A stretch of DNA of 64,000 nucleotides, from contig CAADRB010000004.1 of assembly GCA_900708905.1 (NCBI GenBank), positions 2,793,685 to 2,857,684 of the forward strand, in the 5' to 3' direction. How positions within the stretch are numbered: position 1 is the first letter of the stretch; the number at the start of each line of letters is the position of its first letter. The translations under genes were made by a program, and so were the position numbers. Shown here piece by piece: positions 48,690 to 61,419 of the stretch. Origin of the DNA: Hymenolepis diminuta (Eukaryota; Platyhelminthes; Cestoda; Cyclophyllidea; Hymenolepididae). Under the pieces are notes generated by a model that searched no databases, was not told the origin of the DNA, and saw only the letters and a program-made list of their open reading frames with translations.

Positions 48690-49090
48690 CTTATTACTAG
48701 AGTAATATTAAAAGATTTTCCATTTAAATTTATGGAAACGACTGAAATCGGTTAGCAGGAAGTTCAAGAAATGATGAAGGGAAAGGAAGGGAATTAAAAA
48801 AGCAACGTCCAGGTATCAAGAATTTTACTTCACTGGATTTTTTTTGATTCAGGTTGTTCAATATTTGCATTATCAGGTAGCTCACATTCCAAAATTCAAA
48901 TTCCATGATTTGTACCCCCGATTGCGACAAATACTTGTCTACCAAGTTCAGTGCTTATCGACCCCTTTTTAATCATAACAATCGGTCTTGCCACTTCATT
49001 ATATTTTTCTTCTAACTGCTGAAAAGACAAAATAATCCCAAATGATATTCAGCAACTGACATTCTCAACATGGCAGAGGTAATATAGCCA
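48690..49090 (-). repeat. R1 repeat, subfamily A, well preserved
   Basis: Plus strand: 'ggtatcaagaattttacttc', 'tcaggttgttcaatatttgc', 'attccaaaattcaaattcca', 'tgatttgtacccccgattgc', 'aatacttgtctaccaagttc', 'agtgcttatcgacc', 'aatcataacaatcggtcttg' and 'aatgatattcagcaactgac'. It is a good reference copy for the A subfamily. Confidence 0.75.
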
Positions 49091-49099
49091 AAAATTTTA

Positions 49100-51160
49100 G
49101 GTTGACAGATCTTCATAGGTTGTGTTCACACATAGAGGATAAACTTTTTGACGCTGTTTAATTTACTAGGCTTTAGCATACCTTCAGGATCTTAGCTTTA
49201 TTGGGAGGTATTCGGGCGTTAAAGCACTTGGTACAGACTGAGGAATAAGCAACTGAATTTAATGGAGATAAACTGCCGGCTATCTTCAAGAATTGAAGAG
49301 CCTCATCACAATAGCGGGTATTGTATATAATATCAATGTTGAGGAAAGTTTAACTACAATTTTCTTTTGTAAGACTTTTTCTCTAGCAGACAAAGCGCGA
49401 TTTTGTAGATGAAAAGACAAGGATATATTTAAAATCTAGTCTTAAGATAACCATAAATGTTCGGAACTATAATCGAGCACTTCGGAGACTCGAAATCGCT
49501 TACTGAAAACTGCTCAATAATTCTTCGTTCACATACTTTTTCCACTCCTAGATAGATTATATATTTGCAGTGTACTCACTTGCGTGATTACGTTACTGTG
49601 ATACTACTAAATACAAATGCATCCGCCAATATATCAATTCACCACTTACCTACTGTTGCCATAATTGTCAAAAAACTGATGATTATAACTGAATGAAACT
49701 GATGCGAGATTTGAAATGATCTAAAACTAATTTCAGTCGGGTTTTTATAAACTAGTTTACGACTAGGCTCCATGTAACAGACAGCTCGAACGTAGTATTA
49801 TAGTTTATATGCAATTGGTAATGAAGGTTTGAATGCTATATGTACGTATAATCAATTTTGAATTTTGAATTAGTCGGATTGTCAAAGGTGAAGGATAGTT
49901 CCAAGTTGTGCCATGCCCATTTTTGGGAAAGTTCAATTGCGGGTAAATGCATTTTATTCTCAACAAGGACGGTGAAGCACATATTTCGGCATTCGAGCTG
50001 AGATAGAACCTCCTAGAATTTAATTTCTTTGCTGATTACTCGAACATTCCATATATCACAACGGATATTCGAATTCATTCTAGAAGAGGACGAAAGGCAG
50101 ATAATTTCTGTTGATTAAAAATAAATAATTTTTATCCAAAGAAAATTAAATCAGCAAGTTATTGTTAATTTTTCATAAAATTTGCATGTTTGTTAAGATG
50201 TGTCAAATTGCAGAGTCATGGTGTAAAGCCTAGTATTTCGACAAGTACATGCCGTCATTGAGTTCTGAGGTTTGTGGCTATTTGGAGACCAAGTTTGAAG
50301 ACAAGAAGTCAGGTAAAATTACGGGTCTCCATACATATTAGAACATTGTCGCAATGCTACCATTAATGCGATATTGTCAGCCCCTGCAAGCGACCCTTTG
50401 AGAAAGGAGCCAAGAATTAAGCACATACTCTACTGTGCTGCGTAATAAAGATGTAAATCTTCCTACTCCATGACCGATTCTCTTCTTCCTTACTCTTTTA
50501 AACATGCATTAATTTGTTCAAATAAATACCGCATACTAGTTCTATAAATTTGCCGATATATTATTAAACGAATCAAAGTTCCGTTTGCGTAATTCCCATA
50601 TTCATTTAGATTTTCCACATGACCGTCAGACTGCACTTCAACAGATTAGAACATACTCAGGAAAATTAAGCGAGTGAGGATCTTAATATGGAACCGAAAT
50701 TAATAGCCACTCGAGCATAGTATAAGTCTTTACTCTTTAATAACCAAAATTTGCAAACTTCATTCATTATCTCCTTCGCCATATGCTATATTTTCTTCAG
50801 ATTCTCAGTATCTGATCAAATGATAAACTCTCCTTTAAGACACAGTGACATGAGCGTATTTGATTTCCTCTTTTCAAAATAGACACCTCGTTAGCCTTTA
50901 TAAACAGTTGCAATTGAAAAAATATACTAAAGTGTGTTCTCTCTGAGGTCTTGTGAATGTCTTCTTTGTTTCAGTATCTTTCTGATCAATTTAAGCCCAT
51001 TCAATCCAAGGAATTTGATATTCCCATGACAAATTGTTTGACGCAGAGGTCTATGAAATGGATATAAGCCATTATCAAAGTGAAAAAATAACTGGATAAA
51101 AGGCTCTCAAGTTTAGTATAAATTATTTGGTGGCAATAAAATGCAGGCCATTACTTCAGT
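49100..51160. other. Unassigned stretch
   Basis: No gene, RNA or clear repeat family member recognised over 2 kb. Confidence 0.35.
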
Positions 51161-51169
51161 AGCAAATGT

Positions 51170-51700
51170 TAAGTGCTTATCTCTCCCTCCACTCCGCCTC
51201 TGAAGTGTATGTGTAATCATATACGCAAACACAATGTGGATTCAGAAAAAACGGCGCCGCGAAGGAGTATGTAGTGTATACATATACATAAGGAGTAGTA
51301 GGACTTGGAAGAGAAAACGGGGATTTGGGAAGGGGTTAGGCAGATTAATGTCTGAAGTTAATATCGGATTCGATGCGTGAACACGTACATGTGCAGCGCT
51401 ACAACAGCAATAGAAATTATGACTATTCAAACATCTGCGCATGTAAATATATGCTAATGTGAAAGAATTAGAGTGAGAGAGAGATGGTTGCTTTCTCTTA
51501 ATGTAAAAAAATGAACAGGAAGAAGTGATTTAATCAGTAATCATAGGATAATGCAAATTTGAATAATACGTGTGCACGATTTTGGTGAAGGAAAGCGAAA
51601 AGAAGAAAATTTATGCTTGTGTGGAAAGAGAATAGTATTCACATAGTTATATAAATTAGCTACGGAATAAAGCTTAGTATAATGAAAGGGAGGAAGAGTG
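51170..51700. other. GC-richer single-copy island
   Basis: 'aaaacggcgccgcgaagg' (51247-51264), TA/CA alternating patches, a short GA run near 51475-51493 and several CpGs set it apart from its surroundings. There is no repeat family sequence. The 66-codon minus frame has no domain. Possibly regulatory. Confidence 0.25.
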
Positions 51701-51894
51701 AAAAGGGGTTAGTAACAATTGCAAATAGTTGTACTTCATTAAATAGAGTTCTATAAATTTCGATAAGATTTACCCTTAATGAACACCTCTTACGGAGTTC
51801 TGTTAATCTAAGATGCTTAGCTATCTCATCTCTACTATGTTAAAATCAAGTAAGTTGCTGAATGTGATATAATATTCTTTTGTCTTCTGAAAAA

Positions 51895-52045
51895 ATTGTC
51901 AGAAAGTAAGTATTTATAATGGCAAGACCGTCCCTTGTAATAGAAATACCGATCAATAAGCACTGGAAATCGCAGACAAGGATCCTGCACAATCCAATGG
52001 ACGAATATTGAAGTTGGATTTTGGACTGTGACCTACTCATTTAGT
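51895..52045 (+). repeat. R1 repeat, subfamily A, partial
   Basis: The reverse complement shows 'tccttgtctgcgatttccag', 'tgcttattgatcggtatttc' and 'gggacggtcttgccat', matching the A core. The 3' tail part is not recognisable. Confidence 0.55.
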
Positions 52046-52049
52046 AAAT

Positions 52050-53090
52050 AGTGTACAACTAGAATCCTTTTTTTGTAAACACCGTTGAAGGGTCATAACT
52101 TGTAAACCGATCCGCGGCGTATTGTTTATTTCAATCTTATTGGTTAATTATTGCAACTACGCTTACATTATATCTAAAACACGACATAAATGCAAAAATA
52201 TTTACCTGAAATAATTCAAAATCTAGTAATTAGGAGTACAAGTAATTAAAGAGGACAACTTCTTTCAATATCCATTTCCCCATTTCGATAACAAAAGTAG
52301 ATACACCTACATATATAATCTTTGTTACTAGTAGACGCGCATAATATGAGAAGAAAGAGTAGAATTTTTCACGTATATTTATTATTAATGACTGCCTTCC
52401 CAGGTCTATTAAGCCATCTCATATTTCACTTTCAGATAATTAAGTCTGGATATGTGTAGCATGCAATTCAAATTAAGGTTTCTTCCTGCACATTCCTGTG
52501 GACAAGTGTTCAGACCTATCTCTTCTTCCCCGTATATTAGTTGGATTTATTCAACCTTTTGATAATGTTATTCGCTCAGGAAAAGGAAGATATTTATGGC
52601 TAACTCCGGACTTTGTAGGGGCGAAATAAATCCCTATTGTCTTTAACACAAATATATTTATAGCCTACTGTAAATAAAAAAAGAGGAATTCCCGCTATTC
52701 TTATAGCGTCATATTAAAAGAAAATTTATAACTGTAGGACTACTAAAAATTGTTTTAGGGAATAATATGAATTAACAAAGGCTACTGAATTTAATTTTCC
52801 TCAAATTATTGGATAAAATTTTACTGAATCTCAAAAGATGCTACTGATATAATAAAAAGTATTTTCTTGTTTTGTATGGTAGCATTCATTGGCAATTCGC
52901 GGAAATCAATAACTTTATCTTTGGCAAGTCTTAAATGCACTTTGGTCGAGAAAAATTGTGCAAATTTTATATGGTTTAGAACTGAAATTGTATGCGAAAC
53001 TTTCTTATCCATGTTCTTAAATTCTTATTACATTTTTTAGGGTTCATATTTTATAAACCACCGGCTTTAGATGATATTTTGAACAGGGGG
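52050..53090. other. Unassigned AT-rich stretch
   Basis: No gene or repeat recognised. One 63-codon minus frame without support. Confidence 0.4.
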
Positions 53091-53099
53091 AGTTGGTAT

Positions 53100-53340
53100 G
53101 CGTTTTAAGGCGTAGGACTCAAGTTTTTCTCATTTGCCAATTCAAAGGTCGCAGGTTCAATATTAATCTGTGTACATATAAAGAGAAAAATGTCTATCCG
53201 TATTGGTTTTACAGGTCAATGTTTGCGCCGGTGGTTTAATGTCTCCAAAGTTAAAGGTCATTGGTTTGATGTTCATTGAGACACATTCGGTAAACGAAAT
53301 GACCGACCGTTCCGATCATGATTAGTAATGAGATGGGTAA
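53100..53340 (+). repeat. SINE-like repeat E with two tRNA-like heads
   Basis: A first tRNA-like unit (53108-53165) ends in 'gtcgcaggttcaatatt' (B-box GGTTCAA). A second (53228-53282) reads 'gccggtggtttaatgtctcc' and 'ggtcattggtttgatgttca', aligning with the 39.3 kb head. It is followed by 'aatgaccgaccgttcc', which resembles the R1 hairpin arm in reverse. This could be a dimeric SINE or a nested insertion. Confidence 0.4.
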
Positions 53341-53344
53341 TAGA

Positions 53345-54585
53345 ATACAACTTTCTCATAGGAGGTATTTCAGGCTGTCCAAGATGATTATTGATTGGAT
53401 TTGAGACCTAAAAACTTTATTGTAACATAATTTAGATTTAATTTACAGGGAGAATGCTTCAGCAACAGTTGCTTTTCTGAGATTATATCACAAATGTTTG
53501 TTACGTCTTCCTGCTACGGAAAAGACATTGGAAGGCGATAAGTGAGGGAAAAAAAGCTTAAAAATGCAATCTACTCCGTTTTGATAAAATATCAGTAAAC
53601 GAGACCTTTATATTAAGACACTGTAAGAATTTACTTCTGCTACGATATTCCTCGAGCCAACTTGAGCCTCGATGGGAAACAAACCCCCAAAACTGCTGCT
53701 TCGGAATAATCAATTTCCTTAGATTGTCACTAAGTCGCCCACCAGCCTTATCAATAGGCCGGTGCACGTCACTCCTGTCAGCTTGACAATTATTTAGGAT
53801 AAAATTGTTATCACTCCGGCTGTGTTTTGCCTTCAAAACTCAATACTATGAGGGCAACTTGCATTTAAATATATAGTCTTTATTTAACTAAAAATACCTC
53901 TTGGTGAAATACACTTCTGTCCTCTCTCCCTCCCAGCTATATCTAGTGGGCATGTAGATGATGTTGAAGGAGAGTAAAGATCTTCTTGAACAATCGGGAT
54001 TCTAGAATTTAATCATAGGATATATTCCCCCATTGCCTAAATAAATTTTAACTTGAATAGCAAAAAAGGTTGAAAATTTTCCAATTTTAACCCAAAATTT
54101 ACATTTTGTACAGTTTAAAATCTTTAATTTAGGATATTTTGTTTTTGAAATGATCAATATTATAACTTTTATATAAAAATAATCTGATCGGATTTCTGTA
54201 GAATACTGACTGTTAATTCTTTGACAGTAAATTCTTTGGTTGAAGAAAATTACGTAGAAAGCATGATGGATGTATGTTAAAACAAAAGAGAAGAGAGGAC
54301 GAAGGAAAGTTGAACATATTGGTTGTCTTTAAACACCAATACAATTTGAAAAAACCTTTTTTCTCCTTTAGTCAAATAATGTTTTAAGTGCATAAGTATT
54401 GTGACACAAGAGGTTTTTTATAAAGTAACGCTACGTTGCCATTGTTTTTGTCGACATTATCAGTATATGCCTAATAGACCAATTGACTTGGATCTGGAGG
54501 GAGAAAAGACAGTTTTATAGTCACTCCAAGACATTTCATTAATCCGGAAAAGTCTGTGCATTGAAAGAGAGTTTGAGTTTAGAGT
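53345..54585. other. Unassigned stretch
   Basis: The 92-codon minus frame at 53558-53836 is less AT-rich than its surroundings but carries no domain I recognise. The remainder is AT-rich and featureless. Confidence 0.3.
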
Positions 54586-54589
54586 TGAA

Positions 54590-54830
54590 GATAAGCTCAT
54601 CATCGAATCAATGGGAATGCCATTCCAACTAACTGTCAAGATATCACAATTAGCGTACGCCTGCATATTATTAAGAAAGACGGGATACTAAGAGACCACC
54701 CGTGAAAATAGCTCATCTCGAAACACCACATGAAATCCATTGCATTGATCTATGTTTGTCGGCGTCCTGCTGAATTTTTACCTTACCTCGCTCAAACACA
54801 TCTGCAGGATTGAAGATGGGACGGTAACAA
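54590..54830 (+). repeat. Unclassified repeat F, copy 2
   Basis: Matches copy 1 at 36.4-36.6 kb in three ordered blocks (see that entry). The downstream boundary is unclear. Confidence 0.45.
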
Positions 54831-54839
54831 TTGTCAGTT

Positions 54840-55310
54840 TCAGATTAAGATTTTTTTGTACTAAATAAATTTTAACAAATAAGTTGTTACCGAGTGCAAC
54901 CATCATCGAAGACAACTTTATCGAACAGCCTCCAGTCAACATTTTCGTCTCCAAGTATTATGAGGACAATTATAACTCTTTTCCCAGAGATATTTTTCCA
55001 TTTAAAGACGAAGCATCTGAATTTGCCATAGTAAATGCCAAAAATCTCTCTATTTTAAACCAAATGACGGTTTTGTAACACTAAAGATTGAAGTGGCATC
55101 ACCACCCAATTTTCTAAACTTGAACAATTCTGATGTATCCCCTCCCGCTCTTGAAAACCACCATCAACAAAATATTTTGTCGCACCAAAAGGTAGTCTCT
55201 GATTGAGCACACTCAAAAGGTCAAAGAGGTCCCAATCGCAACTAGAGCTATATGAAAATCTTTGTTTCCAGAGAGACAACTCCTTCCTTATGAAAGTTTG
55301 ATATTAAAAG
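54840..55310. other. Region open on both strands, origin unknown
   Basis: A plus frame (54884-55078, no ATG near its start, acidic) and a partly overlapping minus frame (55055-55279, rich in Trp, Phe and Gly) read as protein-like but carry no known domain. They adjoin repeat F, so decayed mobile-element coding sequence is one explanation. Chance is another. Confidence 0.2.
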
Positions 55311-55314
55311 TTAT

Positions 55315-56170
55315 GAATCCTTGTTCAAATTTTTAGTTGGACATGACCTTCTGTTCCAATGGACTGCAAATTAATCGAATGTCAAACACAAATCTTTTTC
55401 TTTTAGCAAACTTTAAGAATTGAATTTCATATGTCAGTCCAAGTTATACTGAGCCAAACCTCTGGCCTGAATAGATATATGCTTATGGATACATTTCACT
55501 TACACCGCGGCGTAGCCTGAATGCGCACACGTTACAAGACATAAACTTTGCAATTCAGTAGCATAAAAAATTAGCATTATAATTCTAGCTATCTTTGTCT
55601 TTCCATATATACATAATGACCTTGAGCGGCGGTCCAATAAGACAAAGGGTGTCCGCAATTAAGTCCAACTTAGAGAATTATAGACACGTTACGTATATAT
55701 ATATATATATATATGGAGGGAGGTAAGAGACTAAAAATTACCTACTGAACTCTCTTGGCGTAATAAAGTTATGCAAAAAATAGCAACTGCAAAATGATAA
55801 TTTTAAAGGCAACTGTTGAACTGACGTTTACGATCTTTATTCCCTCTAGTTCTTCTCTTTCTATCATTTCGAAAATTTTGCTCCGTCTTACCTTTTAATA
55901 TCTAAATTAAGTGAGAAATTGCCTTCCATCCTAAGGGTCTGTGCCCCATTAAATTGAGAAAATAAGACGGAGATAGGTATACACATAAGGAAGTGATCTT
56001 ACAAAATTAGGCATTAATTCGTAATTTTTAGAAAAAAAGACTTGCAAATTTAATCACAAGAATTATTTTGCTTTGTCGCTTTTCAACCGAATCCTCTATG
56101 AAATATGTATGAGCTGTTTATGATGTGGACTTATTGCAAAAATAGTAAATAATTAAGTGGATAACTAAAT
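55315..56170. other. Unassigned stretch
   Basis: It contains a (TA)n run (55693-55714) beside 'ggagggaggtaag'. 'gggtgtccgcaattaagtcc' near 55648 resembles a transposon terminus but no partner was found. Confidence 0.3.
55693..55714. repeat. (TA)n microsatellite
   Basis: Uninterrupted TA alternation. Confidence 0.9.
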
Positions 56171-56179
56171 TTATTAAAC

Positions 56180-56520
56180 TTATATCAGGTGAACTGTAGA
56201 GGTTCTGCTATTTTAAAAATGCCTCAACTAGTTTATCTATCTACTCAAGGCTGTAAAAATAGCATGGCCATTCAATTAGATCAGCTCGTTGACATGCCTG
56301 GAATATCGTGGACATGGACTCACCCAGAAGCTCAAAGATCATTTCACGAAAATTTACAACTGAAACATTTGATTATTACACATTGAGAGATGCTAACCTG
56401 AAACTTGTAAAGTTCATCAAAGTAACAGTCTTGACGGCCAGACTTTATTATATACTCCTGTCCAATCCCCGTTACATCCCTTATTTCCTACTTCGCGTGT
56501 TCAGATGCTATCTCACAATT
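56180..56520 (+). repeat. R1 repeat, subfamily C
   Basis: The reverse complement reads 'tgatctttgagcttctgggt', 'gagtccatgtccacgatatt', 'gtcaacgagctgatctaatt', 'gaatggccatgc', a close match to the C core. The plus strand continues to 'tacttcgcgtgttcag', shared with copies at 1.8 and 61.8 kb. The two open frames here are the repeat. Confidence 0.65.
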
Positions 56521-56579
56521 AAATCTTGTTAAGCTTACTATAAAATTATTGAAATTTAATAGAAATAATCATTGAATTT

Positions 56580-56890
56580 GTTTCTCCAAATGTGTCTTCC
56601 CAAATAATCAATATTATTATTATTATTTTTGTATTTAGACAGCTTAACAAACTTGTGAAAAATTTCCCTTAATAAAAATATTGTTATTATTGTAGTAAAC
56701 TGTTACTACTGACTTCAGTTGCAATTATCCCATTTATTAGTCCCATAATTATCACAAAAATAATAATAACTATAATTATTTCCCATTTATTACTACAATT
56801 ATTATAGTTATTAGTGTGATTGTATCATAAATATTATTATCGTGCATATTACTGTTATTATTATCTTCATTTATTATGGCAGAATGCAGA
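56580..56890. repeat. ATT/AAT-rich low-complexity block
   Basis: Many 'ttattatt' and 'aataataa' runs on both strands give a degenerate trinucleotide array with inverted-repeat character. It may include expanded R1 tails. Confidence 0.6.
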
Positions 56891-57149
56891 GGTTAATATG
56901 AGTAAATATTTGCCTATTCGACGGAAATGGTTAGACGCAAAAAACCCTTTTCAGGCTTTTACTTTAGAAATATTTTCATCCACGGCCAAGTAAAAGAACT
57001 TTTGCAAGTTCTAACCCGAACTCGGGGAAAGCGATATAGTACGGTAATGTAAGGAGGGTCAAATAGGAGTCATAATGTCAAGCATCCAACTTCATTTGAA
57101 TTTCTGGTAACTTTGAGCTGTCGGTTTTCTTATAAGAAGCGCGATTTAC

Positions 57150-57345
57150 TTTGAAAAATTCAAACGTTCTGAAAATCGGTTTTCATGGTTTGATTCCTGA
57201 TTTTATATTCGCGATATTCACTTACCTGTTGACCAACTGAGTTAATTAAATGGCTGTTTGTTCCACTTTGTGTCCTCTTACAACTATAACCAAGTAGCCG
57301 AAACTAACAGGTATTTAAGCGTGGTAGAGATAGTTCTAGTAATAA
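57150..57345 (-). repeat. R1 repeat, subfamily C
   Basis: Plus strand: 'ttttcatggtttgattcctg', 'tatattcgcgatattcactt', 'ctgttgaccaactgagttaa', 'ttaaatggctgtttg' and 'aactaacaggtatttaagcg'. Confidence 0.6.
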
Positions 57346-57349
57346 TTCA

Positions 57350-59160
57350 TTTATTTTTAATATTGTGGTTGGCAAAGGAGGCGTTTGAATACGCACTTTT
57401 TAATATTAACTACTAGTGAAACATTGGTGCTGTATAAAAAAATTCTTGTCCGAGTATAAAGGAGAAATTAGCATTAAAGCCGCTCTTCTTATAGATTGCG
57501 TTGACAAATGTATACTTTCATGCGTTTATTCAAAATGCATGGCTATTCAACAAAATGAAGAGAAGATTCGTCCAGGAATATAAGCATCAAAACCAAACAT
57601 TACAATTTAAAGATAGAAATGAATGCCAACATCAAGCACATTTAGTCACAAGGTCTTGTAGAGCTCTTTCTTCAATGTACTGGAACTTTAAAGATTGGCA
57701 TTCTGTTTTCCAATTGGTATCCCAGGTACTATCTTTAAATAAATAAACTTATTAATATTCTTTGGTGATTTGCGCCTGATTGTGTCCACTTCTCATTGAT
57801 TCAAATTAGACCATAGATCAGATGATTAAAACAAGTATTATATTCCTCATCAATTCACTTATAATAGACTCAAAACAGGCTGAATACCCTTATTTAAAAC
57901 CTCATATTAAGGGAGGGGGCGTATTAAAACCATAAACATATTAAGGTATTTCAGCAAGTAGTTGCTATGGTAATATCAAACCAACTCTCTCCTCCCTTTC
58001 TTGACTGAAACACCCGCTTGTCATATAAACCCTAGCATTAAATTTGATACCTATTCAATAGTGTTCACTGAATGCGCATTGTATCGAACTAAATACAACT
58101 AATTAACCATTTAAGTAAGTAAGTCCACATGTTTTTGCGTAACAAATGCTTGGATTAAGGAATTTTAGAATAGTAAATCATACGTGTCGTGGAATTTCTA
58201 GTGAGCTATCGCGCCTTTGTGGCATAGTTCTTTTCGGTAATTTGCTGAAATTTCGATCTTTGATTTCAACTGAAATGGTTGAAGATACTATTGAGAGAGG
58301 TTTAGGAGCAGGAAACTCATAAAAATTGATTTCACATTAAATGTAGAAAATGGAATCTTTGTGTAGTACTCAACTACTTGCATTTAGTAGTGCATTATTA
58401 TCGGTTTAAACTTCAAAATTGGGCAGAAACCATGATTGTTCGTTTGTTCATAAAAAAATATATTTTTATGGGATTTTGATAAGCAGATGCACGAATAGAA
58501 GGAGAATGTAAGGGAATTTAATTAACGAAAATCGGAGAATTCTCTCACATTTTATACCGCTTGAACTGGGGTAAGTTGATTGTATTTCCTTAATATTTTC
58601 CTTCTTTATGGAGACTACAAGTTAATTTGCATCCGAAGTGTGAATGTTTAAATAGTAACTCATATCGCTCTTAATACGTCGAGATGGAGAATGACATTCT
58701 AATAAGATGCAATTTAATCGCACTATAGACTATTTATTTAAAGATGACATCAAGGGCACGAATTGGCAGAAAGGCAGATTCTAGTACCTTGAAGAGAGAG
58801 GTTTGCGAGACATTAAATTCTCTGCTTTATGATATTCACTTCCATCTTTGAAAATGTGACGTGTAATTCTAAACATCTTACTCATGGAAACATGTTCACT
58901 TCGCTTCTTTGAACAGCCTTGAGCTTGGGAATAGTACACATTTGGAAACGCAAGAAATGAGAAGAGTGGTTCCAAGGTCAAGTTCTCCTTTGCACGCTTG
59001 TTATATTCAACACAGGATTTAAAATGTTTGGAGTCTGGACATTTGACCACATTACCGTTTGTTGTATTTGCGTTACAATGGTCCCTATGCAAATTGAAGC
59101 ATTATGATTCAAGTGTTCTAGCTCTTTTTCTTCACCACCACTGTGAGAAAAAGTATATTA
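57350..59160. other. Unassigned stretch
   Basis: The minus frame at 58781-59092 (103 codons) contains KCPDSKHFKSC but no complete zinc finger or other domain and is of chance length. The plus frame at 57501-57746 is likewise unsupported. Confidence 0.3.
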
Positions 59161-59164
59161 AAGT

Positions 59165-59380
59165 GGCAAGACAACCAACATAAATAAAATAGCACTGGAC
59201 ATCGTAGGCAATATTTTGCACCAATCCAAGGAACGAATCATTAAATGGAATTTTGAAACGTGAACTACCCATTAGGCATTATACAACGCATATCCAAAAA
59301 TCAAAGGAAGTACAGCTTTTTGATGCCTCGACTCTGTCTTCAGCATATTTTTGACTCCCACCTCTTCATCACTAGATGAA
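59165..59380 (+). repeat. R1 repeat, subfamily A
   Basis: The plus strand has 'gtggcaagacaacc', 'agcactggacatcgtaggca', 'tccaaggaacgaatcatt', 'ttttgatgcctcgactctg' and a pyrimidine block. It is the reverse complement of the 28.9 and 48.9 kb A copies, with the hairpin loop shortened. Confidence 0.65.
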
Positions 59381-59589
59381 TTTTTCTTTTATCGATTTCA
59401 ATTGCTTCTCAAAATTAAAAAGGATATTTTTTGTATTATACTGGGTAACTATAATATTAACTATACTTCAATTTTATTATTATTTAGGGAAATGCAATAA
59501 AGGTTTCAAACCTTCAGAATATCAAGATAGTCTACTAAGGCGAATAACGTGGGTCGAAAAGATGTGGAAATTTTATTTTATTTGAACTC

Positions 59590-59800
59590 TGAAAGCATTG
59601 AGTTTTCCACTCGCTCATAAGGAATATATTTCATCTTGTAAAATTCAAATTCTTCATAGCTCAATTGTCATGATTTGATCCCTTGGTTTCTTGGCGGGTT
59701 CATGTCCACGATATTCAAATCTTGTCGACCAGTCGATTTAATTGAAAAGGTGGTTATGTTACTAAATATCTCCTTACGACAATGAGCAGATATACAAAAA
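59590..59800 (-). repeat. R1 repeat, subfamily C, well preserved
   Basis: Plus strand: 'attgagttttccactcgctc', 'aattgtcatgatttgatccc', 'ttggtttcttggcgggttca', 'tgtccacgatattcaaatct', 'cgaccagtcgatttaattga', 'gcagatata'. A good reference copy for the C core. Confidence 0.75.
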
Positions 59801-59834
59801 TAACACGGATGGGATTTCCCCGGTGGATTAATAC

Positions 59835-60110
59835 AAGTATATATATGTATATGTATATATATGGACTACAAATATTGGCTCACGCAATATCTTTGCATAT
59901 ATATACTCACACGCAGGGCTTTTTGCATTTATGTATTCATGTATTATGTATGAATGCAGACCATTGAGGGGAGGGCAAGACAACATGCATGAATTCATAT
60001 GTTGTTTGTAGGTGCATACACGATGTAAATACTTATCAATACATACATGTGCGTGATGTATATATGCAAGGCGGACGCGTGCATATACGTTTCATCTCTA
60101 TGTGGCTCTC
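59835..60110. repeat. TATG/TA-type simple repeat region
   Basis: Interspersed 'gtatatatatgtatatg', 'catatatatac', 'tatgtattcatgtattatg' and similar motifs form a degenerate tetranucleotide region with a G-rich interruption near 59966-59977. Confidence 0.6.
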
Positions 60111-60114
60111 TTAT

Positions 60115-60680
60115 TTTAATCCATCTATTTAGATTAATTCTGCCGAAGTTAACTTACTAAATCTGATTTAGAGATCCAGTAAATGAAATCGAAATCTGAA
60201 AAATGGATTGGTTCTTACTGAGGATACACAATTCATTTGGCCCATCTGACTGAAATCCTGCAGAGAAAGAGTTCTTCCTTGAGCTTGATTAGTTTTCCAT
60301 TCCTTATGACCTTTTTAGCTTGGGGAACTTAAGGGAGGTAAGTTTGAATGAATTTTATCCTGCAAAGATTAACTTTAATTTTTAATCACAAATCGATTCT
60401 GATAAATCTAGCAGCACATTTCAAAGCGTAGATTTGAAATCGCACAAGTTAAAGGGAATGAGTGGAAAAAAACACAAATTGAATCATCACGACTTTTGAT
60501 ACAAAGGTAAGGTAAGGACAATATGCAGGCTAAAATACAACGAAACACAGTAAAACTCTTAATTGTTAGTATTCTGTTTCTTTCAAATATTCGCACAGTT
60601 TCTATTTTTAGTAATTCTTAAGAACTACTTACGCTCCTTCTGTTACTGTTCAGCACTATAACAATATTGATGCCTATAAG
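60115..60680. other. Unassigned stretch
   Basis: No gene, RNA or repeat recognised. Confidence 0.4.
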
Positions 60681-60684
60681 AGTA

Positions 60685-60990
60685 TGATAGTTATTACCTG
60701 TAGCAAGACAAAAAATACAACTTTCATCGTGGAAAAGCATACAGTATGGATTAAGGGAAGATAAGAGTGCAAAATTTCTTACTAAATATGGTCGTTGGAT
60801 TCAGGTATAAGGTAGTCCACTGCTTCAAATTCTAATGTTCCAATGTGTAATTTTCAGAGCTTGTCTTCTGGTTTCCGGATGGAGTCACGTTTGCGATGTC
60901 TGAAGCTTAACGATTTTTTGTTATAATTATATAGCTGATCAACAACTTCAGATAGGTATTTCTTTTGATGGCCAACATGATCAGTAAATA
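60685..60990 (-). repeat. R1 repeat, subfamily A, diverged
   Basis: Plus strand: 'tggattcaggtataaggtag', 'gcttcaaattctaatgttcc', 'gtttgcgatgtctgaagctt', 'aacgattttttgttataatt' and 'caacttcagatagg' follow the A order with many substitutions. Confidence 0.45.
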
Positions 60991-61419
60991 ATAAAGGGTA
61001 ACATGATTTCAACACATTAGAGTTCACTCTACGTTGAATTATACTGATAATATAATACTTATTTTTACGAGTTTAATGAGAAGAGAGGAGAAAGGTAAAT
61101 GCAAAAGTCTGTATAAAGAGTAAATAGTTTGAAGTATGATGCGTATGATTGGACAAAAATCCCCATTGATTTATGAATTTTTGAAGTACTGAGATGAGTA
61201 TTTGGGATTTTTAAATCGACGAGCAATTGGGATATATCGAGCGATAAATTAACCAACGTAAAATATATCGGCAGGTATATTGGAAAAAGAGGAGACTGTG
61301 GAAGAATAATCTGAATGAAGGGAATGATGAGTTGAATACGTTGCACCGAAAGACCTACACAATCCTGTAGATAAAGGATTGTGATAACAACCTATTCTAG
61401 GTGCATAATCTTAACATTT

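Noticed and set aside
56189..56532. Overlapping plus-strand frames as a gene
   Set aside because: The sequence is an R1 subfamily C copy. The frames are read-through of a non-coding repeat.
58781..59092. 103-codon minus-strand frame with paired cysteines as a zinc-finger protein
   Set aside because: Only two cysteines have finger-like spacing and no histidine pair follows. Length is within chance.
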